Shown piece after piece: positions 1 through 8,561 of a stretch of 64,000 nt of DNA. Every line of letters begins with the position of its first letter. Position 1 is the stretch's first letter. The position numbers were made by a program, and so were the translations under genes. The notes below the pieces were generated by a model, which was not told where the DNA came from, ran no database searches, and was given only the letters and a program-made list of their open reading frames with translations. Origin of the DNA: Stutzerimonas stutzeri (GTDB lineage: Bacteria > Pseudomonadota > Gammaproteobacteria > Pseudomonadales > Pseudomonadaceae); contig NZ_POUL01000004.1 of the NCBI RefSeq assembly GCF_002890895.1, positions 124,001-188,000 of the forward strand, read 5' to 3'.

Positions 1-749
1 TCGGGGGGAGCGCCGGTTTCGTTGCGACGGCTGTTGGCGCGTTTCTGGCCATCGGCTTGCGCGATATATCCACTCGCTCCCAGGACAGCATGCTCGGGTT
101 CGCGGCGGGGATGATGCTGGCAGCTAGCGCATTCTCATTGATCCTGCCGGGACTGGAAGCCGGCCGTGAGCTGTTTGGCAACGGGCCCGCTGCGGCATTG
201 ACCGTCGTGGTCGGGCTCGGCCTCGGTGTTTTGCTGATGCTCGGGTTGGACCACTTCACGCCGCATGAGCACCAAAGCACCGGACCCCGTGGCCCCGAAT
301 TCGCGCGGCTCAATCGCGTGTGGCTGTTTGTCCTGGCTATCGCGCTGCACAACATTCCCGAAGGGATGGCCATCGGCGTGAGTTTCGCCACTGGCGACTT
401 GAGTGTCGGGTTGCCGCTGACCACCGCGATATCGATACAGGACATCCCGGAAGGGCTGGCGGTCGCGCTCGCACTGCGCACCACCGGTTTGTCTGCGCGG
501 ACGTCCGTGCTGATTGCGGCAGCTTCCGGGCTGATGGAACCCATCGGGGCGCTGGTCGGCATAGGCATGTCCAGCGGCTTTGCCATTGCTTACCCGGTCA
601 GCCTCGGGTTGGCGGCGGGCGCCATGATCTTCGTGGTGTCCCATGAAGTCATTCCAGAAACGCACCGCAACGGCCACCAGACGCCGGCCACGCTCGGGCT
701 GATGCTGGGCTTCGCTGTAATGATGTTTCTAGACACGGCGCTGGGTTGA
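1..749 (+). CDS. ZIP family divalent metal transporter (5' end outside the window)
   Basis: Inner-membrane ZIP transporter, expected to import Zn or a related divalent metal into the cytoplasm. The reading frame is open to the first base of the window (frame starting at base 3) and already encodes a glycine/alanine-rich membrane helix there, so the true start lies upstream. A TTG at 57 is only an internal codon. Several hydrophobic helices follow, with the ZIP metal-site motifs HNIPEG on one helix and QDIPEG on the next, then HEVIPETH near the C-terminus. The HNxPEG and xxIPEG pair is typical of the GufA/ZupT branch. The histidine often seen in the second motif is Q here. Substrate is not determinable. 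Confidence 0.88.
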   Translation, partial: GGSAGFVATAVGAFLAIGLRDISTRSQDSMLGFAAGMMLAASAFSLILPGLEAGRELFGNGPAAALTVVVGLGLGVLLMLGLDHFTPHEHQSTGPRGPEFARLNRVWLFVLAIALHNIPEGMAIGVSFATGDLSVGLPLTTAISIQDIPEGLAVALALRTTGLSARTSVLIAAASGLMEPIGALVGIGMSSGFAIAYPVSLGLAAGAMIFVVSHEVIPETHRNGHQTPATLGLMLGFAVMMFLDTALG

Positions 750-824
750 ACGCATCTGTGTGGCGCTGAGCGGCCCCGCGTTCCGCAGTCATGCAGCACT
801 GCGCGAAGGGGGCCGTGACTGTGC

Positions 825-1889
<1,065 letters not shown>

Positions 1890-2047
1890 TTAGCCTCCCC
1901 ATCCTCGGACAGACGCTCGTGTTTGGCTAGAGGGTTTTGACGCAATGGACTAAACGGTCTCGCCGTTTTCGGGGTTGCTGACCGGCGGTCATACTGGTCG
2001 GTGGAGTAGGCTATGCGGCCAGTGAAACTGGCGTTCGCAGGCAGTGG

Positions 2048-2075
2048 TTGTAAGTTGCTGATAAGCCGGTACAAT
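2048..2075 (+). promoter_or_regulatory. Predicted sigma-70 promoter of the SRP RNA gene
   Basis: TTGTAA at 2048-2053 and TACAAT at 2070-2075 are separated by 16 bases and are followed by a GC-rich discriminator. Transcription would start near 2082, about 25 bases before the mature RNA. Inferred from consensus only. Confidence 0.5.
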
Positions 2076-2106
2076 GGCGCCGCTCGCCGCCAGGCGGGTT
2101 TGTCAT

Positions 2107-2218
2107 GGTGGGCCCTGCCGGTCCCCCCGCAACGATCAGCCGTGAACCCGGTCAGGCCCGGAAGGGAGCAGCCGCAGCGGTGACATTGTGTGCCGGGGTG
2201 TGGCTGGTAGGGTTCACC
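2107..2218 (+). ncRNA. ffs: 4.5S signal recognition particle RNA
   Basis: Bacterial small SRP RNA, which binds Ffh and targets nascent membrane proteins. The conserved apical and symmetric-loop core GGTCAGGCCCGGAAGGGAGC lies at 2150-2169, followed by AGCC and, on the 3' side, TGTGCCGGGGTGT, as in the E. coli 4.5S RNA. The 5' arm beginning GGTGGGCCCTGCC pairs with the 3' arm ending GGTAGGGTTCACC through Watson-Crick and G-U pairs, which sets the ends. A promoter lies just upstream. No protein-coding frame here is credible. Confidence 0.93.
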
Positions 2219-2493
2219 TCCATGACGATCTATATCCCCTCCCTCGATTGCCAAGCAATCGGCTCCCTGCGAGTCCTAGCGAGTGCTCACGCCCATTTAT
2301 CGAGATGAGGCGACATCTTCAGACTGCAGTGCTCGAAAGTACTCAAGCTCGCCTACAGCTAGCCAGTCGAGCGCGCTTGGCATTGCTGACCATGCGTCCG
2401 GCTGGAAATGTGGTTGGAGCGCCGTAGTCGGGATTCTTCTGCTGACATCCTGCAGGTCAACTGGCCTGAAACGGCACATTCGAGGGGTTTCGT

Positions 2494-3669
2494 TTGTCAG
2501 TTAAAACAAGCTGGGACATCTTTTGCGTTGTCGTCGACAACTACGGTGACATTGGCGTGACCTGGCGACTGGCGCGGCAGTTGGTGGCTGAGTACGGCCA
2601 GGGCGTGCGGTTATGGGTCGATGACCTCGATACCTTCGCTCGGCTTTGCCCGGGCGCCAGCATCACCTCCGCTCAGCAATGGCACGAAGGTGTCGAGGTG
2701 CGTCATTGGACACCTGAGTGGCCAGGGGCAGAGCCGGCTGAGGTGGTGATCGAGGCTTTTGCCTGCCAGCTTCCCGACGCCTATATAAAGGCAATGGCTT
2801 GCAGTGGGCGCCGCAGCCTCTGGCTCAACCTCGAATACCTCAGTGCAGAAGACTGGGTGGTGGGCTGCCATGCGCTGCCTTCTATGCAGCCCGATGGCTT
2901 GCAGAAGTATTTCTTCTTTCCGGGATTCGAGCAGGGCACCGGCGGTCTGATTCGTGAGGGAGATCTGCTGGCACGCCGGGAGGCGTTTCAAGCCAACCCG
3001 GTGCTACGTGAAGCCTTCCTCCAGAGCTTCGATTTGACCGCGCCGGCCGGCGCGCGCTTGCTCTCGCTGTTCGCCTATGAAAATCGCGCCGTTGCCGGAT
3101 GGCTCGATGCGCTGGCTGTTGATGAACGTCCATCACAGCTACTGGTGCCTGAGGGGCGGGTCTTGGGTGACGTAGCGGCCTGGCTGGGGCTCGAAAAGCT
3201 GCGAGCTGGTGATCGTCACGCCCGTGGTGCGCTGCAGGTTGCAGTGCTGCCGTTCATGACCCAGAACCAGTACGACATGCTGCTGTGGTGTTGCGATTTC
3301 AATGCCGTGCGCGGCGAGGAATCCTTCATCCGGGCGCAGTGGGCAGGGCGGCCACTGGTCTGGCACATCTACCCTCAAGATGAGGATGCGCACTGGGACA
3401 AGCTCAACGCATATCTGGATCTGTATGTCCGCGACCTCTCACCACCGGCTGCGGGAGCGCTACGTGAGTTCTGGCGTGCCTGGAACGAGGGCATAGGCAG
3501 CGGCATCGCCTGGACCGCGATGCTCGAGCACGAGGCGGAGCTGCAGGCACATGCGGACCGCTGGACACACAAACAGGTCGCCAACGGAGATCTGGCCGGA
3601 AAACTGATGCTGTTTTACGCGGACTGGTTAGGGCCTGCTCCGGCGCGACACCCGGCTGCTCCGGCTTGA
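2494..3669 (+). CDS. earP: EF-P arginine 32 rhamnosyltransferase EarP
   Basis: GT-B fold glycosyltransferase of 391 residues that transfers rhamnose from dTDP-beta-L-rhamnose to Arg32 of elongation factor P, activating EF-P for rescue of ribosomes stalled at polyproline. The N-terminal DNYGDIGVTWRLARQL motif contains the two catalytic-site aspartates (D15 and D19 here). A second conserved stretch, GEESFIRAQWAGRPLVWHIY, is the nucleotide-sugar binding region. The start is TTG at 2494, with GAGGGG about 6 bases upstream; the family usually begins close to this point. efp follows directly downstream, the standard Pseudomonas pairing. Confidence 0.95.
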   Translation: MSVKTSWDIFCVVVDNYGDIGVTWRLARQLVAEYGQGVRLWVDDLDTFARLCPGASITSAQQWHEGVEVRHWTPEWPGAEPAEVVIEAFACQLPDAYIKAMACSGRRSLWLNLEYLSAEDWVVGCHALPSMQPDGLQKYFFFPGFEQGTGGLIREGDLLARREAFQANPVLREAFLQSFDLTAPAGARLLSLFAYENRAVAGWLDALAVDERPSQLLVPEGRVLGDVAAWLGLEKLRAGDRHARGALQVAVLPFMTQNQYDMLLWCCDFNAVRGEESFIRAQWAGRPLVWHIYPQDEDAHWDKLNAYLDLYVRDLSPPAAGALREFWRAWNEGIGSGIAWTAMLEHEAELQAHADRWTHKQVANGDLAGKLMLFYADWLGPAPARHPAAPA

Positions 3670-3730
3670 CCATTCGGTAGGCCTGCCAATATGGGACAGC
3701 AAAGGGGGCGATGCGTCGCAGTAACGCGGC

Positions 3731-3760
3731 TTGCGACGAAACAGGAACAGACCCTATGAT
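3731..3760 (+). promoter_or_regulatory. Predicted efp promoter
   Basis: TTGCGA at 3731-3736 and TATGAT at 3755-3760 with an 18-base spacer, about 45 bases upstream of the efp start codon. Consensus match only. Confidence 0.4.
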
Positions 3761-3803
3761 ACGCGGCCTGATTTTATGTCTCTAATTCCATTCGGATATT
3801 CGT

Positions 3804-4370
3804 ATGAAAACCGCACAAGAGTTCCGTGCCGGCCAAGTGGCCGTTATCAACGGCGCGCCCTGGATCATCCAGAAAGCCGAGTTCAACAAGTCCGGTCGTA
3901 ACAGTGCCGTGGTCAAAATGAAGCTGAAGAACCTGCTCAATGGTTCGGCGACCGAGACCGTTTACAAGGCTGATGACAAGCTGGAACCGGTCATTCTCGA
4001 GCGCAAGGAAGTGACCTATTCCTACTTCGCTGACCCGCTCTACGTATTCATGGACGAAGAGTTCAACCAGTACGAAATCGAAAAAGACGACCTTGAAGGC
4101 GTGATGACCTTCATCGAAGACGGCATGACTGACGTCTGCGAAGCCACTTTCTACAACGACAAGGTGATTTCGGTCGATCTGCCGAACACTATCGTTCGTG
4201 AAATCGTCTACACCGAGCCGTCCGTTCGTGGCGACACTTCCGGCAAGGTAATGAAGACTGCGCGCCTGAAGAATGGCGCTGAGCTGCAGGTTTCCGCTTT
4301 TTGCGAAATCGGCGACTCGATCGAAATCGACACGCGCACCGGCGAGTACAAGTCCCGCATCAAGGCCTGA
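3804..4370 (+). CDS. efp: Translation elongation factor P
   Basis: EF-P, 188 residues, the normal family length. It binds between the ribosomal P and E sites and promotes peptide-bond formation at consecutive prolines. Domain I ends with the modification loop KSGRNSA, where Arg32 sits in place of the lysine found in E. coli-type EF-P; this arginine is the EarP rhamnosylation site, consistent with earP immediately upstream. Domains II and III follow, ending in the conserved [13 protein letters not shown] stretch. A strong intrinsic terminator follows about 50 bases after the stop. Confidence 0.98.
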   Translation: MKTAQEFRAGQVAVINGAPWIIQKAEFNKSGRNSAVVKMKLKNLLNGSATETVYKADDKLEPVILERKEVTYSYFADPLYVFMDEEFNQYEIEKDDLEGVMTFIEDGMTDVCEATFYNDKVISVDLPNTIVREIVYTEPSVRGDTSGKVMKTARLKNGAELQVSAFCEIGDSIEIDTRTGEYKSRIKA

Positions 4371-4421
4371 TTACAGCCCTGCCCGGACGTGCCCGGCCTG
4401 GCGCCGGGTTAGTTGAGACCG

Positions 4422-4451
4422 AACCCCGCTTATTGCGGGGTTTCGTTTTTC
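4422..4451 (+). terminator. Intrinsic terminator after efp
   Basis: AACCCCGC / GCGGGGTT stem with a TTATT-containing loop, followed by a T-rich run (TTTCGTTTTT). Confidence 0.88.
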
Positions 4452-4681
4452 TGGGGCCGGTGATATGTGGTGGCCGGCCGCGCGGTGTCTGCATTCTTCG
4501 TGGAAAGCAGCAAGCGGAGCGTCAGGCACTACGGCTCATCTGAACGGTAGGATCTGACTCGAGAGAGTTGCCTACCCTGCGAGGTTGCCTCCACTCGACC
4601 TGCATCGGGACGGCGGCTCTGATGCTCAGCCGAACAGACGCGTCTTCAGCTCACAGCCCCAGACAATCCTGTGACAGCGCG

Positions 4682-4713
4682 AGCCCCCGCTGCCCAGCAG
4701 AGCAGCGGGGGCT
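4682..4713 (+). repeat. 12-bp perfect inverted repeat, possible terminator or RNA hairpin
   Basis: AGCCCCCGCTGC (4682-4693) and GCAGCGGGGGCT (4702-4713) form a perfect stem around an 8-base loop. There is no good T-run on either side. It sits in the gene-free stretch between efp and the DAHP synthase leader. The 230 bases before it (4452-4681) contain no credible protein-coding frame. It could end an unrecognised small transcript. Confidence 0.5.
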
Positions 4714-4733
4714 GATTCTTACTGCACTGCCGG

Positions 4734-4763
4734 TTGAAACCAGTCGGCGTGCTGGAGTATGGT
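4734..4763 (+). promoter_or_regulatory. Predicted promoter of the DAHP synthase leader transcript
   Basis: TTGAAA at 4734-4739 and TATGGT at 4758-4763 with an 18-base spacer. The predicted start near 4770 would place the first leader ORF (ATG 4787) at the very 5' end of the RNA, as in classical attenuators. Confidence 0.5.
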
Positions 4764-4786
4764 TCGGGCATCCTTTGGAGAACAGC

Positions 4787-4915
4787 ATGCTGCTCAATCT
4801 GATTCCCTCGATCCTTGCGACCACCGGCGCCATGCGCACGGCGTCGCTGCGTGGGCAGGCGATTGCGGCTGACGGTTGCTATTTTGGGTATTGGTTTAGC
4901 CATCGGCGCGCCTGA
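4787..4915 (+). CDS. Putative aromatic-rich leader peptide 1
   Basis: A 42-residue ORF starting at ATG 4787 with a GGAG Shine-Dalgarno 6 bases upstream. It is unremarkable until residues 32-37, which read YFGYWF: five aromatic codons in six, directly before a perfect 11-bp terminator at 4964 and the DAHP synthase gene. This is the arrangement of an amino-acid-responsive transcription attenuator for aromatic biosynthesis. Within the aromatic codons, GGTTGCTA (4874-4881) is exactly complementary to TAGCAACC (4932-4939), a candidate 1:2 pairing that a stalled ribosome would block. Function is inferred from layout; I know no named family for the peptide. Confidence 0.65.
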   Translation: MLLNLIPSILATTGAMRTASLRGQAIAADGCYFGYWFSHRRA

Positions 4916-4963
4916 TACCCCGCAGGCGCCCTAGCAACCCGGGTCGCCACCAGACAGTTTTCG

Positions 4964-5001
4964 CCCCCGGTCGGCCACCCGACCGGGGGTTTTGTTTTTT
5001 T
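4964..5001 (+). terminator. Intrinsic terminator/attenuator upstream of DAHP synthase
   Basis: Perfect 11-bp stem CCCCCGGTCGG (4964-4974) / CCGACCGGGGG (4979-4989) with a CCAC loop, followed by TTTTGTTTTTTT. It lies between leader ORF 1 and the biosynthetic gene, so transcription must read through it to reach the gene. A partly competing pairing, CGGGTCGCC (4940-4948) with GGCCACCCG (4973-4981) and one mismatch, overlaps the loop end of the stem; it is only a candidate antiterminator. Confidence 0.85.
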
Positions 5002-5038
5002 CTGGCCTGAGAAGGCCTTACATACCGAGGACAGCACC

Positions 5039-5140
5039 ATGTATCACAACACCAACGCTTACCGCACCTACCGCTATGACTGGCGATTTAGCCGCTTCAC
5101 GGCCGCAGCACTTACACACCCAGACCGAACACTTGGCTAG
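5039..5140 (+). CDS. Putative tyrosine-rich leader peptide 2
   Basis: A 33-residue ORF with ATG at 5039 and GAGG about 10 bases upstream, in the 185 bases between the attenuator terminator and the DAHP synthase start. Its first 20 residues contain four Tyr, one Trp and two Phe (M-Y, A-Y, T-Y-R-Y, D-W, R-F, R-F), far above expectation. The stop codon is 1 base before a 12-bp perfect hairpin that sits just upstream of the DAHP synthase Shine-Dalgarno. A second stalling peptide acting on that hairpin is plausible. It may instead be a chance ORF. Confidence 0.5.
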   Translation: MYHNTNAYRTYRYDWRFSRFTAAALTHPDRTLG

Positions 5141-5141
5141 C

Positions 5142-5169
5142 GCCGACGCGGCACAGATGCCGCGTCGGC
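5142..5169 (+). promoter_or_regulatory. 12-bp hairpin between leader ORF 2 and the DAHP synthase Shine-Dalgarno
   Basis: GCCGACGCGGCA (5142-5153) and TGCCGCGTCGGC (5158-5169) form a perfect 12-bp stem with a CAGA loop. No T-run follows, so it is not a standard terminator. The AAAGGA Shine-Dalgarno (5171-5176) begins 1 base after the stem. A ribosome finishing leader ORF 2 at 5140 would cover and open the left arm. Confidence 0.6.
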
Positions 5170-5185
5170 CAAAGGACCGCCAGTC

Positions 5186-6256
5186 ATGAATGCATCAATC
5201 AACGCCTCAACCCTTAGCTGCAACACTTCCTCCACCCCAGCCAGACGTAGCGCTCTTCCGTTACCGAGCCCCGCTTTACTGCGGCAACGGCTGCCCCTCA
5301 GTGCATCGCTTGACGAGCGCGTCCGAGATAATCGAAAGGCCATTCGCGCCGTGCTTAACGGCGACGACCCGCGCCTGCTGGTGGTGGTTGGCCCTTGCTC
5401 ATTGCATGATCCGACGTCCGCACTGGAATACGCCGAGCGCCTGGCTGAACTAGCCCCGAAGGTCAGCGATCAGCTGCTGCTAGTCATGCGCGCGTATGTC
5501 GAGAAACCGCGAACTACCGTCGGGTGGAAGGGGCTGGTTTACGATCCGCAGCTCGATGGCAGCGGTGACATGGCTGAAGGGTTGCACCTGTCGCGGCGGT
5601 TGATGCTGGATATCCTGGCGTGCGGGCTGCCGATCGCCTCCGAATTGTTGCAGCCCCTGGCGGCGGGCTATTTTGATGACCTGCTTGGCTGGGCAGCGAT
5701 CGGTGCACGTACCAGCGAGTCGCAGATTCACCGTGAGATGGTCAGCGGGCTCGACCTGCCGGTGGGGTTCAAGAACGGGACCGATGGCAGCCTCGGGATT
5801 GCTTGTGATGCCATGCGCTCGGCTGAGCACCCGCATCAGCACTTCGGAATCGACGAACTGGGGCATCCAGCGCTGCTAAGCACGAGCGGCAATGGGGATA
5901 CCCATCTGGTGTTGCGTGGTGGACACTCAGGGCCGAATTTTGACGAGGACAGCGTCGCAAAGGCCCGTGACACGTTGCTGCGCCAGGGCATTGCTCCGCG
6001 CATCATGGTCGACTGCAGTCATGCCAACAGCGGTAAAGATCCGCTGAGCCAGCCGGCGGTGCTGGCGTCCATTATTGATCAGCGCATGGCTGGCGATTCG
6101 ACTCTGCGCGGTGTGATGCTTGAGAGTCACCTGTTCGACGGCTGTCAGCCCCTGTCTGGCAAGCTGAAATATGGCGTGTCCGTCACCGATGGTTGCCTGG
6201 GCTGGGCGGCCACCGAGGCAATACTGCGTCGGGCTGCGGATCGGCTGCGTCGCTAG
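5186..6256 (+). CDS. 3-deoxy-7-phosphoheptulonate (DAHP) synthase, class I
   Basis: First enzyme of the shikimate pathway: condenses phosphoenolpyruvate and erythrose 4-phosphate to DAHP in the cytosol. The 356 residues match the AroF/AroG/AroH (class I alpha) family length. Visible motifs in order are GPCSLHD, the RAYVEKPRTTVGWKGL substrate loop, GARTSESQIHREM, GFKNGTDG, LRGG and DCSHANSGKD with the metal-binding His. The start ATG at 5186 has AAAGGA 9 bases upstream. Which amino acid inhibits it cannot be read with certainty; the Tyr/Phe-rich leader ORFs upstream suggest a Tyr- or Phe-regulated isozyme (aroF or aroG type). Confidence 0.95.
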   Translation: MNASINASTLSCNTSSTPARRSALPLPSPALLRQRLPLSASLDERVRDNRKAIRAVLNGDDPRLLVVVGPCSLHDPTSALEYAERLAELAPKVSDQLLLVMRAYVEKPRTTVGWKGLVYDPQLDGSGDMAEGLHLSRRLMLDILACGLPIASELLQPLAAGYFDDLLGWAAIGARTSESQIHREMVSGLDLPVGFKNGTDGSLGIACDAMRSAEHPHQHFGIDELGHPALLSTSGNGDTHLVLRGGHSGPNFDEDSVAKARDTLLRQGIAPRIMVDCSHANSGKDPLSQPAVLASIIDQRMAGDSTLRGVMLESHLFDGCQPLSGKLKYGVSVTDGCLGWAATEAILRRAADRLRR

Positions 6257-6350
6257 AGCGAACCAGCCCGGCTGCGACGGCCGGGCTTGCGACGTCGGGT
6301 TGCCAAGGGCAACCTGTGCGGCTCGTTTCGATCGATGAATCAGGACCTGC

Positions 6351-7022
6351 ATGCGCGACTACAAATGGCTGCACGAATACTGCCTCAATCGTTTCGGCTC
6401 GGCCGCAGCACTGGAGAGCCGCCTGCCGCAACCCAAGCGTCCCGATGAGCTTCGCGCCGTTGCGGATGACCGTTACCTCTCGCTGATCAGCCTGCGTATC
6501 TTCCGCGCCGGGCTCAAGCACAGCCTGGTCGACGCCAAATGGCCGGCGTTCGAAGAGGTCTTCTTTCGTTTCGACCCTGAGAAGCTGGTGTTGATGGGCG
6601 GCGAACACATTGAACGGCTGATGCAGGACGCCCGCATCATTCGGCACCTGGGCAAACTCAAGAGCGTGCCGCGCAACGCCCAGTTCGTGCTGGACGTGGC
6701 GAAGGAGAAGGGGAGTTTCGGCAACCTGATCGCGGATTGGCCGGCCACCGATATTGTCGGCCTGTGGCGCTATCTGGCCAAGCACGGCACCCAGCTGGGA
6801 GGCCTTTCGGCGCCGCGTCTGCTGCGCATGGCGGGTAAGGATACGTTCATCCCCAGCGATGACGTGGTCGCTGCGCTCAAAGCACAAAAGGTGGTGGACA
6901 AGGTGCCCAGCAGCCAGCGGGACCAGGCAGCCGTGCAATCGATTTTCAACCAATGGCACAGCGACAGTGGCCGTCCCATGTCTCAGCTCTCGGCGATGCT
7001 GGCGTTTACGGTAAACCACTGA
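6351..7022 (+). CDS. DNA-3-methyladenine glycosylase I (Tag-like)
   Basis: 223 residues, HhH-superfamily base-excision enzyme related to E. coli Tag, which removes N3-methyladenine from alkylated DNA. The segment with FRAGLKHSLVDAKWPAFEEVF (split here across about residues 51-71) matches the Tag pocket region, and RNAQFVLDVAKEKGSF follows the Tag pattern. The N- and C-terminal Cys/His residues forming the zinc snap in E. coli Tag are not obvious (only an isolated C11 and a C-terminal H), so this is a divergent, possibly zinc-free member. AGGA lies just upstream of ATG 6351. It stands alone between DAHP synthase and a DUF2946 gene. Confidence 0.8.
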   Translation: MRDYKWLHEYCLNRFGSAAALESRLPQPKRPDELRAVADDRYLSLISLRIFRAGLKHSLVDAKWPAFEEVFFRFDPEKLVLMGGEHIERLMQDARIIRHLGKLKSVPRNAQFVLDVAKEKGSFGNLIADWPATDIVGLWRYLAKHGTQLGGLSAPRLLRMAGKDTFIPSDDVVAALKAQKVVDKVPSSQRDQAAVQSIFNQWHSDSGRPMSQLSAMLAFTVNH

Positions 7023-7158
7023 CGGGTTTGACCTACGAGTGGAGTGTCGAAGCCTCGTTGGTCGGCGATGTCGCGCGTGGCAGGAACAGCGCTTTGCCCG
7101 GTGTTCTGCGGCGGTTTGGCGCAGCGCCGCCCAAGCACGGGCGGTGTACAGTCAAAAC

Positions 7159-7524
7159 ATGACGATCGTCAAAGACAAGCGTATTCAGATCATATGGGTG
7201 CTATTCACCTGCATCCTGCTCAACGCTTTTGTCTGCAGCTTGAACCATGGCTCCCACATGGGATTCGAGCTTGCCATGGGGCAGGAGTCGTTCTGCGCCA
7301 GCAATGCATCGTCAGTTGGCGGCGATGTGTTCCCCGCCGATGTTCATGAGCTGGCTGAGCACATGCTGGATTGCCCGCTATGCGGCTCGGTCTTTCTCGC
7401 CATTGCGGTGCTGTTTGCGCTGGGTTGGCTGGGAATTCCGGCAACCGTGTCGCTGCCTCGACCTGGCCCGCAACGGCGTGGTCCGCGTTACCACTGGCCA
7501 TCGCTGAATCCCCGCGCACCCTGA
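7159..7524 (+). CDS. DUF2946 family small membrane protein
   Basis: 121-residue protein with an N-terminal hydrophobic helix (residues about 10-28), the conserved HMLDCPLCGS motif typical of DUF2946 near residue 72, and a second hydrophobic helix directly after it. The family is often found near copper or TonB-dependent uptake genes, but its function is unknown and this neighbourhood offers no clue. The longer in-frame start at 7039 would add an Arg-rich segment before the signal-like helix, so ATG 7159 was chosen although its Shine-Dalgarno is poor. Confidence 0.65.
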   Translation: MTIVKDKRIQIIWVLFTCILLNAFVCSLNHGSHMGFELAMGQESFCASNASSVGGDVFPADVHELAEHMLDCPLCGSVFLAIAVLFALGWLGIPATVSLPRPGPQRRGPRYHWPSLNPRAP

Positions 7525-7628
7525 TACCCCTGACCGGACTCCCTCACCGTCCGAATGCAGCCTGGCTGCGGAGTGGACGAAAAGACTGTCGGTGACCCGA
7601 CGGTACGGTCAATTCAGGGGCTTTCACC

Positions 7629-8183
7629 ATGGCCATGATGGAAAAATTCGCTCGCGCCGAGGGCCGCATCGGCTATCGGCTTCCCTTCCCGGATTACCCC
7701 AGCAATGCCCGCAGTTTTGTGCATCTGGACGCCCGGTTGTTGCCCTATTGGCATGCCTTGTTCGACGTTTGCCCAGGGTTGCTCAAGCTTGATCCGCCAG
7801 ATGGCCTGGACATCTTCCGCCAGTTCATGACGTGGGCCTACGGCTGCCAGCTGGCGCTGGGCTGGACGTTTCACCTCGGCGTCTGCCGCTGGCTGCTGAG
7901 TTCCGGTTACCGAGATCTGGTCGCGCCGGAGCATATCGAGACCATGATGATCGCCGCTGCCGCGCGCTGGGTAGCCAGCGACGACAGCGCGGCAATCGGC
8001 GTTGTGCTTGGCTGGCAAGGTAGCAATCAGCACGTGTTCGACTGGAAGCCACAGGTTCGCCTGGGCACGCGGGCGCTTGCAGCTGAGCAGGAAGAGCTTC
8101 CTCCGGCGCCTTGGGACTTTGCCTGGAGCCCGCTTGCCACGACGAGTGGCAGCGGTTTTCGGCGCTGGTTGAGGGTGCCCTGA
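7629..8183 (+). CDS. Conserved hypothetical protein, function unknown
   Basis: 184-residue, Trp-rich, apparently soluble protein without signal peptide or a motif I recognise. The composition is that of a real Pseudomonas gene (strong third-position GC, globular distribution of aromatic residues such as WALGWTFHLG-type stretches). It has no operon partners: a 105-base gap precedes it and about 380 non-coding bases follow. The long minus-strand frame over it is a GC-driven shadow. Confidence 0.6.
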   Translation: MAMMEKFARAEGRIGYRLPFPDYPSNARSFVHLDARLLPYWHALFDVCPGLLKLDPPDGLDIFRQFMTWAYGCQLALGWTFHLGVCRWLLSSGYRDLVAPEHIETMMIAAAARWVASDDSAAIGVVLGWQGSNQHVFDWKPQVRLGTRALAAEQEELPPAPWDFAWSPLATTSGSGFRRWLRVP

Positions 8184-8561
8184 CTGCGACAGTGCGCCGC
8201 GGACGTGCTGTCCTCGACCAGCCAGGTTGTCGATGCGGCGCGTGGTGCAGGCGCAAGTTCCCGCGATGCTCTGCGCGGGGCGCCGTATCGCTGATCTAGC
8301 GTGCAACGACGTGGATGCAGTGGGCAGTGTCGGCGGGGCGGGGCAGGTTGTCGCAGTTGTTGCTAAGACGGTCACGCCGGACACTTTCCCTGCCTCGGAT
8401 CCGAGCAGAGTTCCACGGTAGGTTCGAGGTGTAGCGATTGGGCCCGGGCCGCGACAACCGGGTTTTGGCCCCCTCCCCAAAGGGGGCTGCAATCGCCTCA
8501 TGCGGTCGGAGTCCGATGCGCTCGAACGGATTTCGGCACTGATGTGCAAGGAGAGCTAGGC
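8184..8561 (+). other. Intergenic region upstream of the cyd operon
   Basis: No credible gene. It holds a short GC hairpin with four T's (CCCGG 8443-8447 / CCGGG 8458-8462, TTTT 8463-8466) and a 7-bp stem GCCCCCT (8468-8474) / AGGGGGC (8481-8487). I looked for an ANR/FNR box (TTGAT-N4-ATCAA), which would be expected for a bd oxidase, and did not find a good one. Confidence 0.5.

Noticed and set aside
4568..4786. Upstream extension of leader ORF 1 to a 115-residue protein
   Set aside because: It would run through the 12-bp hairpin and the predicted promoter; the ATG at 4787 has the Shine-Dalgarno.
4964..5001. Terminator read as the end of an independent small gene
   Set aside because: Considered, but its place between an aromatic-rich leader ORF and DAHP synthase fits attenuation better.
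7614..8549. 311-residue minus-strand frame covering an intergenic region
   Set aside because: Shadow of the plus-strand hypothetical gene at 7629 extended through non-coding DNA; Arg/Pro/Gln-rich and without motifs.
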